A stretch of DNA of 64,000 nucleotides from Phallus indusiatus (taxonomy: Eukaryota; Basidiomycota; Agaricomycetes; Phallales; Phallaceae), in contig JAQFWX010000009.1 in NCBI GenBank assembly GCA_027605045.1, positions 1 through 64,000 on the forward strand, written 5' to 3'. The notes beneath the pieces are model-generated. The model had not been told where the DNA came from. It ran no database searches and saw only the letters and a program-made list of their open reading frames with translations. A program made the translations under genes and the position numbers. Positions 1 through 11,860 of the stretch are shown in pieces. Each line of letters starts with the position of its first letter. Positions within the stretch are counted from its first letter, which is position 1.

Positions 1-791
1 GGCTTAAGACTTTGAGTCGTACGCCAATGTCCCACATAGCGCGTATTCCCAACATATCTTCGACCCCGATGTTTCCCTAAATAAATTATATGTGCAGAGA
101 CTTTCAGGGTCAATTCCGACAGTGGGAGATTTGGAGTGAAAAGTCTAACCTGAAGGCTATGCCCACGGTCATGATTCACCTTATCAATGGGATGAAATCC
201 ATTTCATAATACACCGATTCTCCCTTTTCTTGCATGTCAGTTCATTAATAAGCCATAGTTATACTACAGGTTACCCTCTGTCCAGGAATTTCATATTTAT
301 TTCATTTGCCCAGCGAGATGACATTTTAAACTTTAATGGTTTAGATGTTCAATAGTGTCAAACACTCTATTCGTGCATGATACTATACAACTTCGTCAAA
401 AGAAAACACCGGCTATAGGTGCATATATGCTACAATTTCCCGAGAGTGCTCCCAGAACAAATGCGAGGGTACAATAAGGAAGACTACAATGAACAAATGT
501 CCGATAAATGAAAGAGACGGGTATTGATGAAAAAAAAACAGTGCAAGGTATAAAAGCTTAAGATGTTGGAGCCAGAAGTTGATCAAGGAACAGAGGCGGA
601 TAGCTGTACAGTTGCATAACTTTCACATTTCAATCTGAGTTTGGATACCGTGGTGCTTTCTTCGATGTTTTGAGCTGAAGAACCGCTAGCTGTACTTGGA
701 GTGTCGCTGGGTAATCTCAAAGCCGGTCTCATCGCTATTTGGAATCCTTGAGTCAGGATTATAATTAATAATGATCAGAAAGGATCTTCAA
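1..791. other. intergenic, no gene recognised
   Basis: No open frame here shows family features or a coherent chain of splice sites. The stretch is AT-rich and lies downstream of the minus-strand gene ending at 792. Confidence 0.5.
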
Positions 792-2042
792 TCAGGAAAG
801 CAAAAACCACCAACCGTTATTGAATGTACAAGCCACAAAAAGTTTTTCCAGGGATTCCATTCCTCGGGTAGCATGTTCAAGAGGAACTTGGGATCGGGGA
901 TCATTTAGACTATCATTGAATATTTCAAGAGCCCAAGGCCCATCATAACCAGTCCTTATGACTGCCTTAGTAAATTCAACAACGGGTAAATATGCACCTC
1001 GGGAGACTTCGAGAGGAAAAAGACGCGATGAGCGGGACCACGGTCTAAGAGGCGGAATGGTAGGATCAGTTGAAGGGACCAGAGGAGGGAGCATGCGTCT
1101 TCCATCTGCAACTTGAAAGTAAAATATTTTATCGGGAGATAATTGGCTTAGCTTCATGAGACTTATGCTGAAAGAAGACGCTGTCAAGTCTGAAGGCTGC
1201 TGAACACCAGATGGATGATAAGGATCAGCCCATTCGCGTGCCGCAGTGTTGAATGAATCCAGACAGACACCGAGATTAGGTCGATTAGCAAGTTTCACGG
1301 CCTCCCAAGCTTGTTCCCACGTATTGATAAAAGTTCCCCAAGACAATGCTTCGTAACAGATTTTTACGGGACTCCCATTCACATTCAGACTAAGAGCATA
1401 ATCTGCCAGCTCGCCGAGCTCGGTGGCCACACGGGCAATGTCCGGGATCAGCTGTTGCGCGGGCAATGTGGTAGACGGTATCAAGAGCATATCACATCCC
1501 AGAAACGGCAGAATAGAAATCGTACCCCGAGCAGCACGTATACGCTGTGCAGTCTCGTTGGGATCAAGGCGGGCTTCGAACTCGCGGAAGGGCTGCAGAC
1601 ATAACAGCTTGATGTTGTAGACCGAACAGAGACTGTTTATAGCTATAGCAGCAGCTATGGAAGTTTGGTCACCGTCCACAGTTGATTGAGGTAGATGATT
1701 TTCGACAGCATAGTCGCGTTTGAACTTTTCCCAGTCAGTGTCGAAGAGGTCGATAGCCGTAAAGCCCGCAAGAGCAGCTGCTTCTAATTTTGAGCGCATA
1801 GAATGATATTGGCATGAGCCAAGCGATAGAGAGATATTGCTTTCAATGGAAACATTGAAACGGGGATCTGTAGTTCGACGATAAAAAAACTAAAAGCAAA
1901 GTTGAGGTTGAGTTATTAACATACTGCCAGTCACACACGTATCAATGAGAGTCAGCCCAGCACGAAAACAATTCAATCGACAGCCGACACGTTTTGAATA
2001 TATCTTCCAAAATCGTTCAGAAGGACACGTCTGTGCATTCAT
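792..2042 (-). CDS. 3-dehydroshikimate dehydratase-like TIM-barrel protein
   Basis: Probable sugar-phosphate isomerase/epimerase fold enzyme of the AP-endonuclease-2 superfamily, most like fungal 3-dehydroshikimate dehydratases, which turn 3-dehydroshikimate into protocatechuate in quinate/shikimate catabolism. The model has two exons, 2042-1925 and 1867-792, with a 57-nt GTATGT...CTACAG intron, giving 397 codons. Visible features are the strand-1 segment ISLSLGSC, the AAALAGFTAIDLFDTDW segment, an internal CYEALSWGTF block (metal-binding Glu), the GVCLDSFN block (Asp), and WALEIFND near the C-terminus (Glu). These acidic residues are the usual divalent-metal ligands. The first exon (about 39 codons) has no family features; it is open and joins in phase, but the true start could differ. 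No other quinate-pathway gene is visible nearby. Family assignment is from memory of conserved blocks; substrate is inference. Confidence 0.75.
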
Positions 2043-2777
2043 AGTGTACATTCAAGTACAAACTTCTAGTTAAGCAATGCCGTCGAAATAACTGATTATC
2101 TCGCCGCCAAAACATAAACCATAAAGCTTGTCCCACTGCAGCTATTTGGATTCGTGGCAAGGGCTCAACTTGACTTGACGATAATCGCCACAATGACACA
2201 GGAATGTTGTTTGCATATCTGACAATGCCAAGTTTGAATTTGAGATTCCGGTAATACTAGTTCAGCTGGCAGTGAACTCAGAGATACTATTGAAATGCTA
2301 TTATTTCATCAGCGCATACCGTCAGTGGCAAGAATGAAGACACGAACTTGCTTGATTACCTGGAGTCGGACGATGCCGTATTCCATGTGTCTGACTTAGT
2401 CGCCACTGCATTACCCTAAAATGGTAGCGGTGAAGAGTTTCCCAAACCGACTCGAAGATATTAGTCATGCCGCCCTGATTGGCATACTAACGCCGTTGAA
2501 AACAATCATATTATTTCTATATTGCCCAGATAGACTTTGAGTATGTCGCAACACCCAAAACTTAAATATGTGTATAAAGCCAAATGAATGAAAGACAAGA
2601 CTTATTTTGGAGGAAGAAGATGGGTGAAGGTGAGATAAAGTAGAAAAACGAAGACATAGACCACGCTGCAAAAGAACAAGGTGTCATATGAACAAGAAGA
2701 AGTCTGTTCCAGACAAACACAAGCCCATTCATTCGAGTTACCCAATCGGGCAGATCATAGAAGTTTGTAAGGGGACC
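2043..2777. other. intergenic, no gene recognised
   Basis: Spacer between the start of the dehydratase-like gene and the stop of the HSP20-domain gene. Short open frames are present but none has an ATG plus coding-like composition. Confidence 0.5.
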
Positions 2778-4724
2778 TCAAGATCTAAACCTGGGGTACG
2801 TCAGATTAAGATGTCGACCATCCATCGACGCCTTGACTTGATCGAACTATAAATGGAATATTAACAACCCGAAGACAGAAAGGAAAAACGATAATTGCCC
2901 TACTTTTGTTCCTTCCGGCAACGGCAATGTTCTCACAAACTTCTTTTCTCTGCGCTCACGCACTATTTTCCCATCCTCCATCTTGTCCTCGACAGTTACA
3001 CTCTCCCGACACAACCACCTTATCATTCTGGTAGCTGACGTGAACATCCGATTTTTTGATACCTTGCATATCGAACATCGCCGTCGTACGTGTACCATCA
3101 GGTGTATTGCGGAAGGTAACTTTACCAGGACTAGTCGAGATGTCTTAATAAAGCAGAATAGCGAACAATGTCTACTAACACTCACTTTGGCCGTCGTTTC
3201 TTGTTCACAGTAGAATTTGATGGCGCAGGAGACTTGGAATAATCGACGGAATCCACGTTAGGTGATGTCGATAGAGTAGTTGACGCTTTCAATCTGGGTG
3301 ATGGCGACACGAGGGAAATACCACCCGTATTCTGTTCGAAACTTCGACTTTGGCTTTCCTGAAGCGCGGCTTGAGTCGATGCCTTGGATATTGCAGGAAC
3401 AGGTATTGGCTGCGTTTGTGACCGAACTTGGGTCGATACTACTTCTTGAGTCTTCCTTGCTCTGGCCCTTGCTTTTGACCTGCAAGCGAGTGGCCTTGTG
3501 GACTTTTTGGTCGGGTTTGCGTATGGTGTTGCTGCTGCTGCTGTCGCTGTTGAAGAAACATGCTCCTCGATGTTGGAATGTGATTATCAGGTTGGAACTG
3601 ATATTGCTGAAACTGGAACTGGCCCTGATGTTGAGGGTAAAACTCGGCCTGATACTGTGCGGTCGCCGGTGGAGCCGATGGTGCAGGCGGACTAGGTCCA
3701 GGGGATAGTTTGAATGGAGAAGTAGGATCGAGCGAGGAACTCGAAGCTGATCCAGATCCAGAGCTCGAATCATCGAGATTGAGCGGCGGAGGTGGTTTCC
3801 GGATCGGAGGTCGAGGCTGAGCGATAGTTGGAACTTGAGAGACTGTAGGTGCGGTGACACGTGGTTGGGCGGATGGGGCCGAAGAACTGGGATATACATT
3901 ACTGGTATTGCCAGCAATACCAAGTCCTAAATTGTTTAGTGTGTTCGTGAGTCCGTTGAGTGTCGCCGCGGCTGTCGAGAAAGCATTCATAGCATTGGCA
4001 AGTGGGTTGCTCGTGCTGGAAGTTCCTATGTTATTGTTATTGTTATTCGCGGTGCTAACAACAGGGTTAAGGTTGGTATTGATTGTGGGACGAGGCTTGG
4101 AAGTGGTCTGCGGCACAGTGTTCGACTGAGGCCTTTGGGAGAAAGCGCTGCTGCCAACGTTCAATCCCATAGCATTGGTTCCAGCATTGCCGCTACCGAA
4201 GCCAGTAGCAGCGACACCAGTTAGCCTTAAAGCATCAGTCTTCTGGACTCCAGAGTTTCCTTGTCCAACGGCTTGCGCTTTCCTAGCACGTTTGGTCCAC
4301 AATTCTTTCTCGTAGTCGTCGTCTTCGTAATAATCCATGTCTGCACGGCTATAGACATCGTCGTAATGAAATCTGTACGATTCGTCTCTATCAGAGTCCT
4401 CGTGGTAATCATGTGTTTGTGCATTGAAGTCTTGTTCTTCGACTTCGTCATGCCCTATCGGACGCAATTTCGCACATGAGTCACTGTTTGCAGAGATGTA
4501 AGATGCAAAAAGAATCCGGAGCACATACCAATATTCTTTCCTAAATCTCCTGGATAAGGCGTCAGACCTGATTCAAAACCATATTCTGTTGGGGGATAAG
4601 GTGTGAAGGGAGTTGGGGAGAAATACGGCGGATGATGAGTTGTTTGCTTCGTACGGGAGAAAGCTTCATCAAAAATTTTGTCAAAGGCGTCCCAAGAAGT
4701 CTTGAATTGGTTCGCGTTTGCCAT
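2778..4724 (-). CDS. Low-complexity protein with C-terminal HSP20/alpha-crystallin domain (apparent frameshift)
   Basis: Five exons: 4724-4529, 4454-3560, 3479-3186, 3130-2904 and 2846-2778, about 560 codons. Residues 1 to about 460 are disordered: a Tyr/Asp/Glu-rich patch (YYEDDDYEKELW), then long Ser/Thr/Asn/Pro/Gln-rich sequence. The last ~110 residues form a small-heat-shock-protein fold: start GKVTFRNTPDG, strands DVHVSYQNDKVVVSGE, RERREKKFVRTLPLPEG, and end MDGRHLNLTYPR. Such proteins are ATP-independent chaperones that hold unfolding clients. The third intron (3559-3480, 80 nt, weak GTTTCT donor) removes a CAG run and is required for frame. Within the HSP20 domain two bases appear to be missing in a GAGAG tract near 3001-3005: the frames before and after are both clearly domain sequence but do not join. 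Domain call is confident; the exact middle splice is less so. Confidence 0.75.
3529..3549. repeat. short CTG/CAG microsatellite
   Basis: About five interrupted CTG triplets on the plus strand. On the minus strand it reads as glutamine codons, but in the preferred splice model of the HSP20-domain gene it sits inside an 80-nt intron. Confidence 0.6.
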
Positions 4725-6920
4725 GGATATCTCCAAAAAAATTTGTTGTGTAGTTTTTTTTTCGTATAAATCGGTCAACGATTAGAGGTGCGGTGATGCT
4801 TTGAGACAGTCAGAAATCGGATTGAGTTGCTGTGCAAAGGACGGTTAGAGGTCGATGCTGTTAGGAAAAGAGAAAGAGAAAGCAGACAAATTATGATGCC
4901 CAAAGCGACAGTAGCAAGAGGAATAAGAAAGTAAAGAAATGCGATCAGGTGGCTGGCTTGAGGAGAACTGGGTCAAGGGCAGATGGATCACACGAGGAGA
5001 AGTAGGAGCAGCCCAATCTTTATCAATGATGTGATCTTCGCGCGACCTCTGCACCGTGACAGGAGTGAAATGAAGTGATATAAGGCCTATGATCCTGAGT
5101 GAGAAGTCAGCGCTACCGGCGCAGGTTCGGTGGGGGCATTGGTGTATACAGATTTACTAGGCGCAAGTGAAGTGACGCGAATATCGAAGACGGAATGTAC
5201 CCTCTGTGCTGTTAAGGGCCGGAAACAGGCCTTACTTTCGATAGTAGCGCGTCAGCTTGCTTTACAAATATGTATGGACAGTTTGTCCACCAGTTGAAAA
5301 CATTCTGATAGGGCCTCGGATGTATTCCCTGGTGGGTATGGAAAGCATGCGATCAACTGTATTTTTCACAAGAGCATCACAGCAACCAAAAGAGCCACAT
5401 AACCGTTTCCGCGATATCTGAGAACTGTTATTTATATCAGTGCGCGTGCTGTGAATTGGTCATTAATATTAATTGTTAGAATGGAATGTGGTCGAGCAAT
5501 CACGTTGGTTATGCGGTGACACAAGTTCTTCTATTGAGATATTTTGAGGCCGTGTCCGAGAAACAAGGAAGAGATTCTATCTCAACGAGACATTATGCTG
5601 CCGTCCAGAACAGGTAGTGGACGCGCGAACAACACAAGGGAACCAGCAGGAAACCACGAGGATTAAGGCAAGAACCGCGTAACGGCACTCGGCTCAGGTC
5701 CTTTCGGATTAAAATCACATGCGACCACGGCGAGAGAAGTGCGCGAAATCTGGGCCGTAGACTTGAGATAACTCGGGTGAACGCGAACGCGAAGTATGAT
5801 AAACGACCAGCGACTACCAGCATCCGACTAGGCGGAGCTAGAAAAATTGACGGAGAGGCGTCTAAAACGCACAACTTTTTTCTTCAACTCCATCATCTTC
5901 GAGGCAGACAGGTAAGTTACTCTCGGTTTGAAATAGGTTGATGTTGCATATTTCTTCAAATGATGCACCCGTGAGGGTTTTATCCACAAAGCATGTTAGA
6001 CTACCGAGTCGGTCACCTTTGTGATTCTGTGTGCGGATTACTTTTGGATCTGAAAAAAAGCAAAAGCTGTTTTCTTTAAACCTGATTTTCCTATGCATCT
6101 GAGTCGTGTCTAATATCTTGTTTCATTTCAGATGCGTCTCGGTCGTACTCCCCGCAGGACTGATCACGATTAATGCTAGTCTATTATTCCAGGTTTTACA
6201 TGCTGGCCTTGACCTATTGGTAGACAATGTATTATATATTACACACGTATTATATTCCCATTCCCACCCTTGCTGCCCTTGGTGTACCTGAGATTGGTGT
6301 TTCGGAGAATGCGATGCCGGCTCCGGAGTGCGTTACTTGTTTATTTATCCATTGCCAGGCACGCTATTTCTCTGATCCCCTTCTCCTTCTCTGTCTCCTC
6401 GAATCTGCGTGCTTCTCCTATATATCATCGATACGATTATATATATGAACGTGTTACCTAAGCTCTCGATATAAATTATATATCTCGTCGAATCGAGTAG
6501 TTCCACTGTCCACTTGCCGACATAACCAAGTCGACGCCCGACCAGCGAATTTGTGTAAACTAGCCACACCGCCCCATCTCTCGCACCACTGGCACCAACA
6601 CCCCACTTCGACTCACTTCCTTAGCCATTATTTGTGCCCTAAATTCACTCCTACGGCCGCCTTGGTTTCTCTCACGGCATTACCGGAAGCCACAAAATTA
6701 CTCAACCGTAATTATCATTCCCCCCCCCTTTTTTTTTTTCTTAACGTGAGTGGATCAAATGGAGTTCGATGCATAAACTACTTAAACCCCTCTTTTCTAT
6801 CTCGTCGTCGTCTTATTTCTCTTTTCCGTTTATTTGTCGCGTAATCCCACCTTTACCTATTCTTTCGGCTACCCATGGGAAATACGACCAATATTTAGGT
6901 GCACAATTCAATCTTAGCCC
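4725..6920. other. intergenic region between divergent genes
   Basis: About 2.2 kb between the start of the HSP20-domain gene (minus) and the start of uricase (plus), so it holds both promoters. A 237-nt minus frame at 5862-6098 with an internal CAG acceptor-like site could be an exon, but nothing up- or downstream joins it convincingly. A poly-C/poly-T tract at 6720-6740 lies 180 nt before the uricase ATG. Confidence 0.5.
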
Positions 6921-8553
6921 ATGACCCTTGCAGCAGCTCGATACGGTAAAGATCTCGTCCGTGTTTTGCGTGTCGTGAGAAATCAGCCAGACAAAAACGG
7001 TGTGGTTGTTCATGACGTCGTTGAGTACAATGTCTGTGCGTTGGTGGAAGGCAATATCGCTCCCAGGTAAGTTTCTTTTATGCGATCCGTGTTAGTTTTC
7101 TTCTCCCATTTTCTGATCACGTCCTCCCCAAAGCTTTATAACCGCGGACAATTCGGTCGTTGTTGCGACTGACTCCAGTGCGTTCATCATTGTTCATCCC
7201 CATCCAATACTAACTTCTTTTTCCTTCTTCCTTTTCCCTCGGGTTGGCGTTAGTCAAAAATATAATATATTGTAAATTTTACTGTTTTTTTCGAGTCCAA
7301 TGCCGATGTGTTCATCACAGACTTGGCCAAAACATCCCCTCACGTACTATCCCCGGAGCTTTTCGCTGCGCATATTGGAGTATTTCTATTGGATAAATAC
7401 GACCATTTGCACAAAGCTTTCGTGGATGTCGAGAAGTTGAAATGGAGCAGAATAGTGGTTGGGGATCATGGTATCGAAGAGGCCAAGAGTATGTATTTTA
7501 ACATAATTGTTAATCCGGAGAGTATTGAGGTGTTTTGTCAGGTAACGAGAAAGTCGCGAAACGGGACACCGTCACTCCTTCCAAAGAGATGGTGAGGACA
7601 AACGCACTGCTAAGGTCGAATCCGTGAAGAACAACAATGGCACTATCGATGTCAAAATTGCAGCAGGCTTAAGCGATCTTCTACGTGTGTTTCGCTTCTC
7701 GACATCCTCCCCCTGATCATGATAAGCGAACTTCTATTTATTTTAGTGCTCAAGTCTTCCGGTTCCGCCTTCACAAACTTTATCCGGGACGAGTTTACGA
7801 CACTCGTAGAAGTGAAGGACCGGATTCTTTCCACGGCGGTGGATTTGCAGTATGAATTTCCCAAGTATACCCTAAGTGGATTGGAATCCATTGGTGCGTT
7901 GGAGACGGAATTACGGTTTGAGAAAGCTGCGCAACTTGCTCGGGATATAACGATTGATCTATTTGCCACACACGACAGTGAAAGTGTGCAGGTATGTGAC
8001 TGTTTTCTTTTCTTTCTTCCATTTAGTTTTAGAATTACCGCTTCGGTTCAACGGGGCTGCGCAAAAGCTGTCCATATTCTTGGGTGCAAACAAGCATCAA
8101 ATGGGGCTTCATATTTTATCTACACGCGCAAAGCTTCAAGATATCGCCTTCCTCGATTCATATACACTTTTTTTTTGACGCAAATGATGACGTGGGTGTT
8201 GATCTTTTAAATAAATAGGCGACACTGTTCAAGATGGGAGAAGCTGTGATTGCGGGTCACAAAATGGTGGAGAAGATATCGTATGTGTTACCAAATAAGC
8301 ACTACATACCGGTGAACATGGACTATCTCGGAATCGCTAACATGGCAGAGTATGTGAACCCATCATATTTTAGACGAATTTGGCTTTGCGATTGACAACC
8401 TTTACCGTTTCAGGGATGTTGCGGAGGTTTTTATGCCAGTCAGTGCACCGAGGTGAGTGATTAGCCAGTGCCCACATCAGCCACGTGATTTTCCGCTCAT
8501 GCCGAATCACCATCTGCAGCGGAAGGATCTCAGCAACCATTGCACGGAAATGA
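6921..8553 (+). CDS. UOX: Urate oxidase (uricase)
   Basis: Catalyses the oxidation of urate to 5-hydroxyisourate in purine degradation. Nine exons: 6921-7066, 7134-7177, 7254-7271, 7321-7488, 7550-7684, 7747-7991, 8219-8349, 8414-8452 and 8520-8553; these sum to exactly 320 codons (319 aa), close to the usual ~300 aa. Family blocks in order: ARYGKDLVRVLRVVR at the N-terminus (catalytic Lys), EYNVCALVEGNI, DNSVVVATDSIKN (Thr of the active site), LAKTSPHVLSPELF, HSFQRDGEDKR, LKSSGSAF, and SVQATLFKM. Exon 3 is only 18 nt and supplies IKNIIY. The protein ends SATIARK, with no canonical peroxisomal -SKL-like tripeptide. The start at 6921 is the only ATG just ahead of the conserved N-terminal block. 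Very confident family call. Confidence 0.95.
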
Positions 8554-8820
8554 CGTCAAATTATTACATGACAATGATGTAATTTATTTGTTCCTGTTGA
8601 CCTATATTAGAGCGGAAGTCGCCAGACGTTTGGGTTCCCTACGTCATTCGTTTGCAGAGCACCCCCGTTTATTGTCCGTTAATTTTTTTACTGTCCGTGT
8701 TTCTGCGACCAACCACCGCCGCCTTTTCTCTTCCATTCTCCAACACAATATTCTATAATATCCAGCAAAGGTTTCCCTTTATTCCAGAACGCATTTGTTT
8801 TTCGAATTTCAGCATCCATT

Positions 8821-11800
8821 ATGGCAGGGGATCATAAGTGTCCAGTCTGCTCTTCAACGTTTACCAGGCCGCAGCATGTCGCTCGTCACATGCGATCTCG
8901 TCAGTATTATCAGTTTATGCGTCTTTTTAGCCTGAGTGCATGGCTAACGTGCAATTGTTGTCGTCCATTCTCCTATATAGATACCGGCGACCGACCCTAC
9001 GAGTGCACGCACTGTGGAGATCGATTCGCACGCAGGTTCGTGAACATATACGCCACTCGAATCGTTTCATGCGATGTTACTTTTCTTGTAAAATGAAATT
9101 CTCACTACTCTATGCAGTGATCTGCTGTCACGCCACGTTAACAAATGCCATGCTTCCGAAAAGCCACCAACAACTACCCAACCTGCCCGTCGGAAAGGTC
9201 ATGCTCAACCTGGCTCGTCTGCGGCAGCTGGGGTTAGCGGTCCTGCACCATCTTTAATTCCCCTCCGGGAACAAGAAAAGTGTGTGACGCTTGTGCTTCC
9301 TCAAGAACCCCCGCCCAGTGCGACGCCGGGCTACCTTGTGGTTTGTTTTGATCTTTTGAAGATAATGTTGTAGCAGTTATACTCATGTAGCCACGCCCGG
9401 CGTGTAGGCAAATGCTTGCAACGCAGCACAAAGTGCACATACATCAAGGCGTTGGAGACTATCCGACGACCTCAGGCATTCCAAGGAATTTCGCTTTCCA
9501 AACCCACAGATCTAATAGCGCCACCAATGACTGTCCCCTCCATGGGTCTTCCCCAGCGCAATGACCCTACTCTATTCCCGTCTCACTCTAATTTCAATTT
9601 CTCCGTACCATTACACACTAATTTATCGACGCAAGCAATAACATCTCAGTCTCCGTATTTCGCTTCAAGCGCTGTGAGTTTTCGTCTTGAATTCATTTTT
9701 TATTTTTCCCCCTCTTTTTTATGATCTATCAAGCATATTCATGCACAGGTCAATTCAGCACCTTCAGTTATTTTTTTTTTCTATTTCATTTGATATATCC
9801 ATATGGGCTTTGTTTGGGGCTCATGATCTACGTGGCTTTGTCAAACGCCGAACGTTATGTTTTCTCTTTCCTTTCTCACACTTTGTTTTCTATTTTCGGT
9901 AAGAACTTTTACTTACCCTAAAAACCCTTTTATGCATCAGGGTAACCAAGGAAGCACCCCGCAACCTACCCAAGCGCGCGGGCAACTACCGGTTCCGGCA
10001 CCGTATCCGGCGTTTATGTCTGCTGATCATCATCAGCAACAGCAGGCGCCATCGACTATGTTCGGGGCATATCCCGCCCGCATACAGCAACCCGTGCCAA
10101 GAACGAGCTAGATGCCTATTTGTTGGAAAACGCTTTTGGGGGGTCAAATAGCATAGAGGGAGCGGGAACGACGTCGTCGTCATATTTATATAACAATACG
10201 CACGCCCAGGAGCTCATGGCTCAAAGTCAGCACCAGTCGGGCTTACCACATATGTACGAATTCTAAATCTTAGTTCTTGTTTATGTTTGTGTGGTCTGAT
10301 TTTATATCCTTTTTTTTCGGATTCTCCTTGCCATTTTTTATTTATTTTAATTTCCTTCTTTCGACTCATCGCTTCGTCCAATACCATCACTATCCCGTTT
10401 ATTATTATCCTGTCTTCCCCTTCCAAAGCGATCATCACCATATCGGATATCCTGGGTACACTCCCCCGTCCACAGCTAGGCCCGTGTCTTCGCATTCGTC
10501 CCAGCATAGTCACTCGACTCAGCCTTCGCCTCAGCAGCGACATCAGTCTGTTTTTACGAATACGTCGGATACGCAAACGGGTAATGACTCTCCGTCCTAC
10601 GCCTCCCCTTCCAGTGCTTCGATCCAGAACAATAATGCACTCCCCTCCATCCCACACGCAGCCTGCGGATGGTGGAATTTCGGTTTCATCTGCCTTTGGC
10701 AAGATGAGCATAGACGACCCCGTCGTTGCCGCCGAAATGAACAAGTCAAGTTCCTTTTTCGCTCCGCAAGCTTTCCCGAAAACATCTAATCATTTCGCCA
10801 ACTCGACCGTGTCTGCTGCTTCTGGTTCTGGTCTTACGCCATTTTTGGGTCCTAGCTACAAGTGGTTCAGTCCGTCGTTCAATTCTTCTGCTGGGTTGTT
10901 GACTCCCGGTCTTGGTTTGGGTTCTACTCTGGTCTGGGTAATTTATCAAACTCAGCGTATAACCTACAAACCTCTGGATCAGGCTTGACGCCTTTCCTAG
11001 GTCCAGACGCACTCAATAGTCACGTCAACTTTGACCCGAATACCACCAATACCAACGGCACCGGGTACACTCCCGGGAAAGAATCTAATATTGCAGAACT
11101 GAAAGAGTTTTGGAAGCAATTTATGAAAACTCCCGGCGAAAAAACTCCCGGACTTGGGGCGTTTGGACATGGTTTGCATGCGGATGGGAGCCACACAGAT
11201 ACTGAAACATCCCGACCTCGACATTCGATGGTTAAAATGGCTTCGTATCCCGACTTGAAGACTCCGGGAGGCTCAAATCTGAGCAACAACGGTCAGCCAT
11301 TTGGCCCAGGTGTTCATGGTTTTGACCGAGAGGACTTGCGGTCGTATGAACAAGCCGTTTTGGCTAGGAAGGCGCCTCAATTGACATTAGTCCCCAGACG
11401 GCGAGGAACACTCCCGCAAACTCACGGTGACATCCAGGCTAAACGTGGCGTGGACAGTAATGAGAACGACACCTTGAAACTGAACAGTTCATTTCAACGA
11501 GTAGCTGACTCACCTTCTCCCTCGGTTTCATCGTCGACGTCGGTTTCCGATCCGGGCTCGTTAAGGGTTCAGACACAAAAGGTCGCTCGGGAGAGACCGA
11601 CGTTCAAGAGGTTGGCTTCGCAAACGCTCGGACCGTTCGAGAGCAAAAGTGTGAAGACATCGCATCGTGATATGAATCTCTCTGAGGTTAAAGCAGAAGA
11701 GACTGATGGAGACGATGACCCCGAATGGTCTAATATGCACGATCCAACAGTTGGCGCAAACACCTTTCAACATTTACGACCACAACCTCAGTCTTGCGGA

Positions 11801-11860
11801 CAGACCACACACGATCCAACCCGGAGATTGAACGTATCTGAGGCTATAGCCCAGGGCTGA
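8821..11860 (+). CDS. C2H2 + Zn2Cys6-like transcription factor (several apparent frameshifts)
   Basis: Nuclear DNA-binding regulator. Exons 8821-8899, 8981-9035 and 9118-9340 encode two classical C2H2 fingers (CPVCSSTFTRPQHVARHMRSH and CTHCGDRFARSDLLSRHVNKCH, linked by TGDRPYE). The next part, completed by the exon from 9408, reads CDACASSRTPAQC...PCGKCLQRSTKC, a Zn2Cys6-like cluster with eight instead of six residues between Cys2 and Cys3. The rest is Q/P/S-rich, with two copies of SGSGLTPFLGP and a conserved-looking helical segment NIAELKEFWKQFMKTPG near 11,090-11,140; the stop is at 11858. Read strictly, the frame breaks at about 9276-9279, 10097-10104, 10641-10648 and 10922-10923; each is repaired by one base in a short homopolymer, with sensible protein on both sides. 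The 9674-9950 intron may hide a small exon. Target genes are unknown. Confidence 0.8.

Noticed and set aside
3258..3923. 221-codon frame antisense or out of phase to the HSP20-domain gene
   Set aside because: It is a shadow of the Ser/Arg-coding alternative frame of low-complexity sequence; the correct frame reads through the HSP20 domain.
5862..6098. minus-strand frame with a CAG acceptor-like site, possible exon
   Set aside because: Composition is plausible but no up- or downstream exon joins in phase.
10583..10616. 34-nt GTAATG...CTTCCAG segment in the transcription factor that could be an ultra-short intron
   Set aside because: It would restore phase, but it removes SPSYASPSS-like coding sequence and yields less protein-like downstream residues; a one-base change in the CCCC run at 10642 explains the frame better.
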